A DNA stretch of 64,000 bases. Source: Sclerotinia nivalis (lineage: Eukaryota; Ascomycota; Leotiomycetes; Helotiales; Sclerotiniaceae). Positions 36,557 to 48,008 of this stretch are shown in pieces. Position numbers and translations under genes: made by a program. The stretch's first letter is position 1. Every line of letters starts with the position of its first letter. The notes under the pieces are model-generated. The model was given only the letters and a program-made list of their open reading frames with translations. It was not told the DNA's origin and did not search any database. The stretch is from assembly GCA_029531795.1 (NCBI GenBank), contig JAPEIS010000015.1:2108001-2172000 (forward strand), in the 5' to 3' direction.

Positions 36557-37378
36557 TTACCTGTATTCGAAGTATAACTTTTCATTTCTACATTTATTCA
36601 TTTCTCCCTTGGATAGCTTTCCTTGGATAATAGTATCCAGCTCTATCGAATCTTCATAGCTTTCATTCCTAATTTGATATCGTTTTCCTTCGTTTCGCTT
36701 GTAATTCTGATCTGAATGGTTTTGGAACTTCTTGTCTTGCTGATATTCGTAAAACCGATTATTGATCTTAATTGCGAGTTCTATTATTTCATTGATATTT
36801 GTAAACTCGATATCTTTTGCAAATTCCAACTTTACATGATCTTTGAGGTCGCAATGGAAATGATTTAGCAAAACCTATTGATCCCATCCGGTTTGATTAA
36901 TATGTCGTTTGAATTCCATAGCATAATTGATCGCTGCTCCGGTTTGTTTTAAAACGAATAGGTTTCGTTCGACTATCTTAACTTCGTCGATATCCCCAAA
37001 TACTTATCCGATTTCTCTCTTGAATCCTATGAAGCTTTCGAAAATGGTTCGTATGATTGTTATACAATGATCTTCAGACTTGGTAAAGTAATCTTTGAGA
37101 TAAAATTGAATCTATTTGGTCGTTTCTCTACGAAGGTAAAAGGAAACATACAAATTATAACTATCGGGAATCACAAATTTGGCAATGTTGAATTTGAAGT
37201 ACATTTCGGTTTGGAATAGAAAGATTTCGAATTCCCTTCGATTACTGTAATACTTATCGAGCATTGCTACTCGTAAAGTTTCTATAATTTGTATTGGAAC
37301 AGAATCAGTATCTGATAACTCGATATTGCTGTCGTTGTTGTTATTATTCGAAGGAATACTAATAACAGAGTTTTGCAA
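36557..37378 (-). pseudogene. gag remnant of the - strand chromovirus
   Basis: Two open pieces: 37112-37378, starting with an Asn-rich N-terminus then FEIFLFQTEMYFKFN, typical of fungal gypsy gag, and 36557-36871 with AIKINNRFYEYQQDK before the expected zinc knuckle. Intervening stops show inactivation. Confidence 0.65.
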
Positions 37379-37438
37379 AGATATAATTCGAAATGAGACA
37401 TACCAAATCGATGTTTGAGTTAATAAAAATACTCAAAG

Positions 37439-37932
37439 TGTTACATCACTATAATCCTTTATCACTAAAAAATGATTAAGGGATTTATAGAAAAATCGTA
37501 ATAGTTTCTACTAAAAATCAAACAGGGATTTGATAAGAATGAAAGATATAACGATTATATTGTATAGTAACTATAATATTTAAACTAATGATTATTCTTA
37601 AACACAAAGCTCTACAAATAAAGAAATCCATTTTGCTTATATAGACCTTCGTATTTGGGAGTCCTAGGAGCCCTCGAAGCTCCAATGCTCTGAGAGTATT
37701 GGAAGCCTTCGAAACTTTAATGCTCCAAGAACGTTGGAAGCCTTCGAAACTCCAATACTCCAAAAGCATTGGGAGCCTTCGAAACTCTAATACTCCATAC
37801 TCCATCATATAATCTGATACTAATATGGTCTGTGTTCGTTTGTTCTTACGACCACCTTAATCTCATACTAATCCGATCAAATCATAACGTGTATTCACAC
37901 AATCGATTACTGTAAGATCCGTGATCGTAACG
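37439..37932 (-). repeat. 5' LTR of the - strand chromovirus
   Basis: 494 bases. On the + strand it begins TGTTACATCACTATAATCC and ends GATCGTAACG. It matches 31205-31698 along its whole length with mostly transition differences, and has the same 35-base internal repeats at about 37655-37795. Confidence 0.88.
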
Positions 37933-37937
37933 CCTAG

Positions 37938-38001
37938 CTGTCTTAGATAGTCTTAGACTCAGTGTAGACGTTAATTTAATCAATCAATCAATCAATCAAT
38001 C
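37938..38001 (+). repeat. 3' tail of LINE copy A
   Basis: Reads CTGTCTTAGATAGTCTTAGA and on through GTGTAGACGTTAATTT to an (AATC)n run. The same terminal sequence is found reverse-complemented at 53546-53640 and 61114-61195, which defines the family's 3' end. Confidence 0.85.
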
Positions 38002-38015
38002 AGAGAGACAGATTA

Positions 38016-38545
38016 TCTTTCATAAATCTATAATAATAAATTAAGTGGACTATTATTTTTCCTAGACAAAGCACTACAGGTCTACGTACGAATATTCTTC
38101 TAGTCCGAAACGTCGAACAGGATTTGCCACTATACACAAGCGCATTCCTTTGTTGTAACTCATAAGATGTGAAAGATCAAATCAAATCTCACGGCAATGA
38201 ATGAAACTTAAAAGAATAATCGGAAGTTCCCGAAAAAGTTTGTTGTTTTGGTAGACGATTGGAGGGCAAGAAAAGGGAATTTCTTTCAGAAAGTCGTGGG
38301 CACTGACAGTTAGTGTAGATTGTAAGTTTGAGTGATCTACTGAAAAGCAGATAGATCTGTGATCGCATATGCTTGCGTATTATAATTCTAACAAAGGAAT
38401 ATCTAAAATATGGCTTCCCTTTGTTCGAAAATATCGACCATGTAGGTATCCTTCCATATATTGATGGATCATTCCATTGCCTAGTTTCAATTCGAGTGGA
38501 TGATTGATTTAACTATAATACTAATACATTCGAAAACATATAATC
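38016..38545. other. Upstream region of the rhodopsin-like gene
   Basis: Normal-composition sequence to the right of the LINE. It should contain the promoter of the gene starting at 38546. I see no continuation of the amidoligase gene here on the - strand and no other gene. Confidence 0.45.
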
Positions 38546-40269
38546 ATGGCTCCGATCATAAGATTATTTGAGCGTGCTGATCCAGCGAGTACACAAACCA
38601 ACACTGCGCTCACTCAATTACCAGAGTCTGTTCTCTCGACAATAGGAGCTCTTGCGCCCCCGGCAGGCGTGACTGCAAATTTCGTAAATCCAGATAGCAT
38701 TCGTGGTGTCCTTATAGCCACTTCCTCCGTTGGGATAGCAGTTTTGATTATATGCGTCGGCATTAGAGCATGGACGATCTTCAAACTCCTTGGAAAGCCA
38801 ATAAAATGGGCTTGGAGCGATGTAACTTTCACACTTGGTGCCCTCTTCTCACTAGCTACCTTTATTACCTTAATTTTGACTACAACTGCGACCGGTCAGG
38901 TTGGTGTTCATCAATGGGATGCCCCCTTGTCTAAGATATTTGTATGTTTACTCGATTCCTCACATGTTGAAGTTTCACTTGCTGAATTAACCTCGTGTGT
39001 TGTGCTTAATCTCATATCATCTAGTCCCTAATGGATCCATGCTCCTCTCATTCTTCTCCAATATTACCCAGTGATGAATAATTGCTGACTATAGTATGAT
39101 GCAGGCTACACGTAGCATTATTCCCTTATCCATGATGGGCTTCTTGACTCCTCTATCCCTTGGATTCATCAAGATTACTATCTTCTTAACTTACATCGAG
39201 CTATTCTCCAGAAACAGGTGGATCAGAATATCATGCTGGGTTGGAGCCGCACTGACTGGGGCCTTCTATTTGGCTATAATGATAGCCTCTGTTATTTTCT
39301 CCTTCCCGCATAGTGGTGAGACAGTAAGTACATTCCTTTTTTGATTTAGGTTGCCTATTTTAGGACTTGGATCATCTTTACTACTTTAGATAGACCGTCA
39401 GATTCTTGTTCATTCCAAATTCATTTCTGTAGAACAGGACTAAATATTTGGATCTGCAGTATGTTACGCACTTATTCTCCGCTGATAGCAACCGAGCCAT
39501 CGAACTCAGTATACCGACAGCTGCTGTGGGCATGGCAATAGATATATATCTATTCATTGTACCGTTGGTTGCAGTAAGTGGGTTGAAAATGAAGCGACGT
39601 AAGAAGATTGGTGTAGCATCGCTTTTTGCTACCGGAATTGTGTAAGTCAAACATTTTCGCTCTCATTTTTCCTAATCTGGCGTCCTATTCTTCTTCCCAT
39701 AACCAGTCGAACTCCTCACCTCATTGCTTGAATATTTTTCGACTCCCCTAGTACTCTTGTACTGTTGGCTGTCGCTACAATGCTGCCCTGATTTTTAAAA
39801 GCAACAACATTCTACGAATACTAATCACTTATACAGAGCCGTCATAGCATCTATCATAAGTCTTATTTATCGAGCAGTCCTTGATAAGAATGGAGATCAC
39901 ACTTGGAACCTCGTGGCCGTCTGGGCGGTTACCAGTATTGAGTTATTCGTTGGTATTATTATTGCATGTACGCCACATATTGCCAAATTTGGGCGTAGGT
40001 ACGACAGTGTATTTTACAAGGTCGGCTCATTCGTCAAATTTTGTTTTTGCTGTCGCTGCATATCGTTCAAGGGTGTGAACTCGAAGAAATCCCGAAGGTG
40101 GTCCGGTTGGGGATCTGCTAAGAGTAGTGAGGTATCTGAGACTTTACACTCACCACGGGCATCCAAGGCAAGTAGTAAGCCGGAGAAACTTTACCCGGGT
40201 CTTGAGGTTACAACTGTAGGTGGAACTATATGGGAAACCAACAATGATAATACCGACGAAAAAACTTGA
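38546..40269 (+). CDS. Rhodopsin-domain 7TM integral membrane protein, paralog 1 (409 aa, 4 exons)
   Basis: Fungal rhodopsin-domain integral membrane protein (PTH11-like superfamily), predicted plasma-membrane 7TM protein of unknown ligand. Exons 38546-38941, 39105-39323, 39460-39641 and 39837-40269 join in frame to 409 aa; introns are 163, 136 and 195 bases with CTGAC/CTAAT-type branch sites. Key stretches are IGVHQWD-like VGVHQWDAPLSKIF, IKITIFLTYIELF, SIPTAAVGMAIDIYLFIVPL, KIGVASLFATGIV and GDHTWNLVAVW. The cytoplasmic tail begins with a Cys-rich FCFCCRC patch and then Ser/Lys-rich sequence ending in EKLYPGLEVTTVGGT. Two paralogs lie to the right (44739-46162, 47259-48008). The two upstream introns are absent from paralog 2. 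The exon joins are supported by alignment to paralog 2. Confidence 0.85.
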
Positions 40270-40721
40270 AGGACACAGTAGGAACATAAACAACAGAGAT
40301 TGGCCTAGCGTTATGGCATTTAGGCATACACTGTTCAAAGGTGGAGATGCTATAAGGAGAGTTGTACGGAAGGGCTTTAACTATATATGCTCAATATAAC
40401 ATAATCTCATAAAGTATTTTTGAAATGTTTGGTGAAGATGGTCACCATATAACTTTGAATGTATTAATGAAATATTGTACTGCTCAATTCCAAGAGATAT
40501 CTGGTTCTCCATATAGCAGAGATATACATCAGGGCACTGGTAACTTAGAAATACGGTTATACTATTTTTTGTATGTTATTACCCGTCTGGAAATGGAATT
40601 TGTAATATTTACATCCAATAAAGGATAGCCAATCAAAACGAGTTTATAGAGACTTATTACTCTAATGAATGGAGATTTAAAACAGGTTTTAAAACATCTA
40701 TAAGTGTTATCCGATATAATA

Positions 40722-40782
<61 letters not shown>

Positions 40783-41692
40783 GGATAATCTCACCGATTA
40801 AGCAAAGAATGAATTTTCATTTGCCAAATTACGTCCTTCATTTCGTTGATTATGACGGAGAACTCAGCCTCTTCTGCCAGAAATTCTGATGCAGCAATTG
40901 GTACGTATGAAACAAAAGAACTCATGGCTTCATTCTCACAAGTGTCATCTATCGAGGCACTAGTCCAGAAAACGGAGGTAGATTCTTCAATGGAGATGCT
41001 ATCATATCTAATGACGCCATTGATATTATCCGGATCCAACAGGATCAGGTTTGGATCTAAGCACTGCGATGTTGGAATGATTTGGTTATCTAGATCTAAG
41101 CGGTACCGCGGATGAAAAAGAACAATCTGGCACTTTGAGCCTCCTTTTTAGAGGATTCAGCTTCAGCCTGCATTTTCCACCATCGTACCAGACTTCGAAA
41201 AAAATAAGGATATTCATGTAATGGGCAATATTCTTGTCAAAGGAGCGGTGACGTCATCTAGCAACCAACCTTGACCTCGCGAAAAGAAATCTAAATTTCT
41301 AGTAAACTTCAGGGGATTGATGTAGAATCTTGCCACGATATAAGGAATTTTCTGTGGGAAATATGAGATAATACATGCTAGTGTTACTAACATATCTTGA
41401 GATGGATTGATTAGACGTGCTTGTGCTAAAAAATCTTATCAAAACGTTGCTCCACCAAATCTACGCAAGCGATACCCCTGACGTGAGACCATCTGCTCTC
41501 TCTTCTAAGATTTTTATCCTCTCCTTCGTAAATGCATCTGCTCTTTTATCTCTAATATCTTCAATGGGGTATATAAACCGAACAATATTCGTTGGGCCAA
41601 GCCTAATTATCCCAGGTTCGTTAGCAAGAGCAATTTAAAAGCAACAAATCTCAACTTAACCTTGTTTATTTGCTTAAAATACGAGTTGTCAC
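40270..41692. other. Intergenic with an ATT microsatellite
   Basis: No gene is seen. It holds the 3' flank of paralog 1, an ATT repeat, and unassigned small frames (40846-41115). Confidence 0.45.
40722..40780. repeat. (ATT)n microsatellite, about 20 units
   Basis: Uninterrupted ATT trinucleotide run flanked by TTATCCG on the left and CGGATAA on the right, so the run sits between short inverted arms. Confidence 0.95.
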
Positions 41693-44252
41693 TTACGTGA
41701 AGTATGTACCGCCTTGTCGCACACTCTCTAAGATCACGTCCCGAAAATCTTCATCCGCATCCTCGCCGTCGAACTCCTCCGCTTCAAATTGATAAACTAG
41801 CCACTTTCTAAAAGTTTCCATATCCAAGTCCCTACACTCACCGCAATACTCATAAAGTGCTTCTTGGACTGATTGGTCTGACATCAGGTTATCTAAAGTT
41901 TCCATGTTGTCTTCGTCTGGCTCGCTATTAGATGACGTCCAAAATGTAGAAAATCCAGAAGTTGGAGGCGGCCATCCTGTTGGGATACGTTTCACTATTC
42001 CAAAGCCTGGAAATGGTTCCCATCTAGGAGGATCTAGGTTAATCATAACCATCTGATCATAAACTAATCATAGCAATACATAGCATGTTAGAACTTACAA
42101 AAACAACTCTTGTCTCTCATTAGCGACACCCAGAAAGCTCCGAAACTCCATCGGTGTAAGATTGATACCTCCATGGTCTCTGATATACCGGAAGAAAGTT
42201 GGCTCAGATAGGATTTCCATGCTATCTAATGCCAGGTCTAGTGGTCCACGATTGCCAAATAAGTATTCGGTGATGTCGTCCCACCTAGGACACGAGTACG
42301 TGATTACGGGAGGTTTTGTGTAATTTTCAGCTTTCCTTACATCATATTGTTTGGTGAGTGTCGCTGATAGTCTGTTCTTCATTCTGGACCTTTCGGTTTG
42401 GCTCCTTGTCTGAGGTGGTCCATACGACCATCCACCGCCAATGTTAATACCGCTATCATCTACCCGGCTTTTTGCGTCGGAATGATCTTTTGAGAGGAAT
42501 CTCATTCCCAAATTCTCTGTTCTCATCCTTTTAGCTTCCGGACCGAATGCCCGAACATTTTCCCAAAAACCTTCAATAAAGAGAGTTTTATACCATTGTG
42601 TTGGCACGGGCCAATAATCATATGTGTGAAACTTATCAATCCGGCCTCTCTTTGGTTTGAGATTCAATGGCGGGGCGTTTCTTGATGTTTGATAGGACTT
42701 ATTTTTGTCGGTAAACCAGCTGGTTTTGATGATACCGAGATTAGGAAGACCAGGACCACCGCGATTATATACCTGACTGATGAGAGGTGTGGGTTGACCT
42801 CCCCAGATCTGTTTTTAACGTTAGCATTCCAGGCTTTTTTTGTATATGGGAGGCTTAAATTCTCAATGAAAGAATATCCTAGCTCTGCGAGAGGCTCGTC
42901 TTCAAAATAAGGCTCATTCTCTCCCTTGGCCACTTTGTCATTGCAAACCTCTTTCTCATTAATGATGGATCTCCTTAAGGCATGCTAGCTCGCATCGTAT
43001 ATTAGAATAAAAGTATCAATGACTGAGTATGTAGGATTCGCAAGCTAACTTACGGCAAACTCATGAACCAGTGTAGTACCGATCCTCAACCGATTTCCCA
43101 TCCTATGTATACATCAACACGTGAACACTTCCAATGTCCAAGCAACATACTTCTCAGCATCCGTCAAGTCGTCTCTTAGTAGAGGTTGCACCAACTCTGT
43201 AGAAATTAACACCTCGATCCTATCATATACTGTATGATTCCTTGTTATTGCATTGCGGCTTGTACGAGAACGAGGCAGACCAGTTGCAACGTCCTCATAT
43301 CCACTGTGAAATCCGAACATAACCTTAGATGTTAAATCATGGATTAGTATTTCAAGGGGTCGAGCAAAGGAATGGTGTATCCTTTCACCATGGGTTCTCG
43401 AGAAGAAACGTTGCAATTTCATTCCTTTCGGGCTGTTGGGTACATCTTCATATCGACCGTTGAGGAGTGCGTCTAGCCTAACGACCTAATCAACCCGGAA
43501 ATATTGTTATTGAAGTTGGAATGGCACATACCAGGAATATTTGCATTCGTTATGCAACATCAGCGTTGCTACTTGTAAGCAAGGTTTCAATAGGTCCCAG
43601 ACAACAGGATTATTCGCCTAGTAAAGGGGAAGCATAAGCCTAGACCAAATATGGAACTTCTCAGGTCCAGCATATACTTACCACCCAAAATCCTTCGTGT
43701 TTCCCAAGAATTGGTATTGCCCCCTTATGTTTCGGCATGCAATCCTCTCCCACCCATCTGCTTCTCTCAAAACAAGGATGAATAGGATTTTCAAGACTAT
43801 GAAGGGAAAAATTTGTGTCCAAGGCCGCCAAAGCTTGCATGCCATGAAGATCAAATGCCGTGAAGCCGTTTAATCTCTTTCTCTGATATGTATCTAGGTC
43901 ATCCAAAATCTCCTTCCAACTGCGCCTCTCTCAACTTTTTTTTTGAGATTTCGAAATATTTCCTCGCGGCGTTAATCCACTTTTTCCATCATTACCTAGT
44001 ATCTGATGATCGACAGATGCAAATTTTCCTAAGGGTCGGCTGTACCTCTTCACAAGGCTCGTCCAACCAAGGGTGTAGCGAGCCTGCTCTCCTGAGCGAA
44101 GAAACGTAAAGATCAGTATCTCTTCATTGATTTTGAGATGGGCAAAAGGCTCGTAGTTCCTTACTTGGTGATAGTAATTGACCTGTAGTATCATAGCTGA
44201 CCCTGCCAGTTGCTCTTGCCACATCCTCAAATGTAGCCTGTGTGTCTGTCAT
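41693..44252 (-). pseudogene. HEFAH-motif metallopeptidase-like gene, probably decaying
   Basis: A multi-exon - strand gene of a fungal hypothetical family. Joins I can support: exons ending 43682, then 43617-43532, 43477-43151, 43102-43054 and from 42984, with introns of 48-69 bases, all in phase. They give FDLHGMQALAALDTNFSLHS, FERSRWVGEDCMPKHKG, KLQRFFSRTHGERIHHSF, then RIGTTLVHEFA/HALRR across the 43053-42985 intron, and EPYFEDEPLAELGYSF. HEFAH plus the downstream Glu in DEPLAELG suggest a zinc peptidase (zincin) fold; activity is not proven. Problems: upstream of 43906 the best homologous text switches frame beside a run of nine A, with TAA/TGA stops in one frame. The next intron (42858-42809) has an AG end and a GCTAAC branch but its donor reads TTAAGC instead of GTAAGC. 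The last join near 42098 does not keep the frame. The gene is thus likely a pseudogene or has unusual structure. The start (44252 or 44224) is uncertain. Confidence 0.55.
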
Positions 44253-44738
44253 GCCTCAAGAACTCCCTCACTACCAGTGTCAAATTTGTCTCAATCAACT
44301 GCAAAATCATGGAAGCCTCACATGAGTTTAGAAAAGAGGGTTGTATAAGTGTATATTATTAGGGGAAAAAGGATGATTGTCTTTAGCATGTGGCAATTGT
44401 TATGGTATTTCTTTATTTTGGACATCAGTCCTAGTTTTCTAATTCTTGACCTCAATTTAAAGATGGAATTTATTCCTGGGCATCAAATGTGTTTTATTAA
44501 TATCATTCTAAAAGGATCCTAGTAGTACTTCAGTGATTCTTTGTCCAAGAACAGACAGCAAATGATCATCACAAAGGACAAGAACAAATGAAAGAATCTT
44601 ATAATTGTGCAATCATTCAAAGAATCAAAAAATTGTCTTCAATAATAGAAACAGTGAGATAAAATACAAAACAATAATGTTTCAATTTATTATATTGTTT
44701 TTCAAATAACCGGAGGTTCAATAGTTCGTCCAAAGCCT
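44253..44738. other. Intergenic
   Basis: AT-rich spacer between the peptidase-like gene and paralog 2 of the rhodopsin-like family. Nothing recognised. Confidence 0.45.
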
Positions 44739-46162
44739 TTAGACTACCATACTAGCCAAGCTAGAATTTTCAACTGGTGCAAGATAGAGAATATTTCTTT
44801 CCATCTCATCACAGTATTTCTCTTGTATGTCTCTTTGTTGTTCTGCCCAATGAATTTCTGCTGAGTATTGTGCTGCTGGGTGTTCTAGTTTGATCTGCTC
44901 AATTTGAATTTCATCGTTCACACCATAGATTCTAGTAAGTCCTACAGTCTCAGCCATTGTTGAAACATCAAGACCCGGATATAAATTTGTTAGTCTCTTG
45001 GGTTTATCCAGCTCAATTGAGTTTGATTCCTCACTATTCTTCTCAGGCCCCATGGTCTTCACCATCTTCCTAGGTATACACTTGCAGCACAGGAAATACA
45101 TTATTCATGAGCCAGCCTTAAAAAAACATTTTTCGTACATCCTGAGGAACTTCACAATATGTGGTGTGCATCCAATAATAACCCCAAGGTATAGTTCTAT
45201 GTAAAGAACTGACCATATAGCTATAAGATTCCATGTATGGTCTCCATTTGTGTCAAATATCCTACGATAAATAGTACCTACAACTGAAGCTATGGCTCTA
45301 TATATCAGATTAGTATTTGGTGGTTCAATTGACCCACCCTTTTCAATCAAGAACTAACTTACAAAAACCCAGTAGCAAAAATTAATGCTGCACCAATCTT
45401 CTTCCGACAATTTAACCCTTTCAGTTTACTGATCGCGATCAATGGGACTATAAATAAAAAGATATCTATTGTCATTCCTATAGCTGCTGTTGGAAAGCTC
45501 GTTTTCTGTAGGCGAAGGGGGGCATCTGTGAACAGGTGCGACGCAAATGTTTCATTTCCGTGAGGAAAAATCAAAACAAAAGATGCGATACAAAGACTAA
45601 GATAGAATGCTCCAGTTATCAAGGCATAGATTGTGCATGATATTCGAATCCAAGCCACCCCAGCGGAGAGTTCGATGTATGTCAAAAAGATAGTGACTTT
45701 GACTAGGCCTAAAGCTAGTGGGTATAAGGCACTGATTATACTCAAAGAAATGAGACTTTGTCGCATGAATAATCTTGATAAAGCTACGTCCCATTGGTGA
45801 ATCCCGATAGTACCCCCGTAGCCAGTGACGGACACTATACCGGCTGCGAATAGAACTATAATGGTCAAGAAAGCGAGGGTGAAAGTGAAATCGCTCCAGG
45901 CAAATCTCGGAGGGCCGCGTGCAACTTTGAATATCATCCATCCTCTTATAAAAACACACGTTGAAATGACTACCAAGCCCACGGCAGTGATTGCCACAAG
46001 AATTGAACCTATATCCTCAGGATTTGTAAGATTAGGTGTTATACCAGCCGGAGGGGCAAGAGCCTCGACCTTCGAAAGAATTGATGCTGGCAGGTCTGCG
46101 AGGGAAGCATCGGTTTGTGGGCCAGAATCCGCACGCTTGAAGAACATATTGAATGGGGCCAT
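44739..46162 (-). pseudogene. Rhodopsin-domain 7TM protein, paralog 2, with premature TGA
   Basis: Start ATG at 46162. Exon 1 is 46162-45363 and exon 2 starts at 45297 (intron 65 bases, same phase and position as the last intron of paralog 1). All seven membrane segments are encoded (for example IGIHQWDVALSRLF, VKVTIFLTYIELS, FPTAAIGMTIDIFLFIVPL, GDHTWNLIAIW). At 45107-45105 a TGA ends the protein at 330 aa, just after FFKAGS. The same frame then continues for 120 more codons with the family-specific tail (MYFLCCKCIPRK, NLYPGLDVSTMAET) to the stop at 44739. Paralog 1 has a sense codon at the matching place. It may be a truncated but functional receptor, a nonsense pseudogene, or rarely a readthrough case. 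The membrane domain itself is intact. Confidence 0.75.
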
Positions 46163-47258
46163 GAGTTTTATCTGGCGTTAACAATCAAAGATGTATAAAG
46201 AAAAATATTGAAGAATATTCATTCAACGAAGTAGACTGGCAACACTTTACCTGAAATGATCAAGTAAGCATTAAGTAAAGAGAAAGAGACTTCATATTTC
46301 GAGTACCGGGAGATTGAATAGATACTTTCTTGGAAGTAGATTGAATAAAAAACGTCGTACTAAACTTATAGACGAGAAGTTACCACTGCATTTTGGAATT
46401 TCAAGAACATGCGGAGATCCCTTTCTCGCGGTTTACCGTTTTCTGAAAGAAGGTCCTTCGCTCTAGTTCTCACCAGGACTTACACAAAAGTGTCGGCGGT
46501 CAAGACTGCAAGCTCAAGTGGCGTGGAAACTTCCAGTAAACGCCCTAAGATCGAATAGGCCCGGAGAATACCTTTTCTAATACCTTAGCGTGTAGTTCTA
46601 AACATCAACCCTATCAAGCTCTGTGGTCAAATATTTGTTCTCAATAGCAATATCAATATCAAAGTTTAATTTCTAATTTTATGAGTAATAGTCGTAAACT
46701 TCTCAGCCTCAGCTGCTAGGTACTATCTGGCTCGTATAAAGCATGTTTGATCTCATTTTCTTTTTATGAAAAACCTCAGAATTTATCCACTTAGCAAATG
46801 AAAATAAGCTTGCTAATGTTGCTATTGAGAAATCCGGAAGGCCTTAACATTATATGCTCACAGTTCCTGTATAGCATACAAAGTACACGCGAACTAGTCG
46901 GCAATCCAAAGTTCATAAAAGTGACTGTGTATAGAAGGGAAATTCTACGATAGCACTGGTGCTCATATATATGGGGATTAAAAATTAAATGCGACAATAG
47001 TTGCGCTCACACATCGCCTTACTCAGGCGCGTAGCGTTTATTGTAATATCAAACCACCCAAAATCGTTGGATCTGTTCAGAAATCCAACGTCTCGATTAT
47101 TAACTGTAACGACCCAATGAACAAGGCTTGAGGTTTTGGTCACTGTCATAATTAGTAATATCCAATATTATTCGATACACATTACAAAAATGGGGCGTAT
47201 TTCAAATGCTGAAAATACTAATGACAACACTGGTTTTGGTCAACATTATTTCAATGCT
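46163..47258. other. Intergenic
   Basis: Promoter side of paralog 2 and 3' flank of paralog 3. No gene recognised. Confidence 0.45.
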
Positions 47259-48008
47259 TCATAAGTAATGTCTTGTATATTCCTTTGGCGATTGACCTAA
47301 TATGTCTTCTGCATCCTGATTGCCCCTCTCAATATCCGTCTCTCTACGCGTGTCATCGATCTCGAAATCGCCTACAATTCCATACACAGTTCCGCACTGA
47401 GTTCCACCCCGAGTTGATATCTCGAGGCCGAGATATAACTTCCGAGGCTTCTGTTTCTCCGCTTGCATTGTGTCGGAGCCCATGCTACCCTTCTCTGATC
47501 CCTTCGCTTTCTTCCCCTTCCTCGGTATGCATTTGAAACACCAACGAAATGCAGATCTTGAGCCAGCCTTGAAAGAGACTTCGTAGGTCCGGAAGAACTT
47601 CGCTATATGCGGTATATAAGCAATGACTATACCAATGGTTATTTCTACCCCAGTAACTGTCATTATTGGTAATAGATTCCATAGGTGGTCGTGATTCCCT
47701 ATTGAATATAACGCGACATATAATGCTTACAATTGATACCATAATGGCTCTATTTATTATTAGTTATATACTCGAGTAGAGAATTGAAACGTACAAGAAT
47801 CCAGTCGTGAAAATCAAAACCACAGCGAATCTTTTGCAAATATTCATACTTTTTAGTTTACTTGTTGCATCGATCGCTAATCCTACAACAGCTGTTGGTA
47901 TACTAATACGCTGTGCTCGAGAAACAACCCCTGGCTTCAAGCTGTGTGTGAGATCTGGGAAAGATTACCAGTTTCGGCACGGTCGAACAAAACGATGAAC
48001 GGGGCCAT
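47259..48008 (-). pseudogene. Rhodopsin-domain 7TM protein, paralog 3, collapsed by internal deletions
   Basis: From ATG 48008 the - strand reads MAPFIVLFDRAETGN, matching the N-termini of paralogs 1 and 2. It then jumps, after about 25 residues, into SIPTAVVGLAID (TM6 region), so nearly 190 residues including five membrane segments are missing. The last intron with GTACGT donor and TAG acceptor is retained around 47795-47745. A frameshift lies near 47705. The tail (VIAYIPHIAKFFRTYE, AFRWCFKCIPRKGKK, KLYLGLEISTRGGT) is then readable to the stop at 47259. It is clearly non-functional as a receptor. Confidence 0.8.

Larger units (their letters stand above)
31205..37932 (-). mobile_element. Ty3/gypsy chromovirus, 6.7 kb, with an antisense accessory ORF
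   Basis: The two LTRs are each 494 bases (31205-31698 and 37439-37932). A 5-base duplication CCTAG lies at 31200-31204 and 37933-37937, and this joins the two halves of the LINE 3' UTR exactly. Gag is at the right and integrase plus chromodomain at the left, so the element reads on the - strand. Stops and the mutated RT box show it is dead. An extra ORF of the opposite sense lies between the chromodomain and the 3' LTR (31786-32397). Confidence 0.9.
18480..38001 (+). mobile_element. Full-length non-LTR retrotransposon (Tad1/I-type LINE, copy A) split by four nested insertions
   Basis: The element begins CACACACAACAAATTT and ends in an (AATC)n-type tail. It is bounded by an exact 14-base target duplication, AGAGAGACAGATTA, at 18466-18479 and 38002-38015. 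In order it holds a 5' UTR, ORF1 with a CCHC knuckle, ORF2 with endonuclease, reverse transcriptase and RNase H, and a 3' UTR with short tandem repeats. Removing the four inserts leaves about 5.9 kb, reasonable for this class. Inserts lie at 19785-20221, 22049-22261, 22410-28633 and 31205-37932. Frames contain many TAA/TAG codons where related copy B (61.1-64.0 kb) has sense codons, fitting RIP. Not mobile now. Confidence 0.88.

Noticed and set aside
18480..38001. CRISPR-like or satellite array in the AT-rich island
   Set aside because: Repeats are LTR pairs and transposon pieces; no regular repeat-spacer pattern.
40704..40889. Poly-Tyr ORF
   Set aside because: It is only the translation of the ATT/TAT microsatellite.
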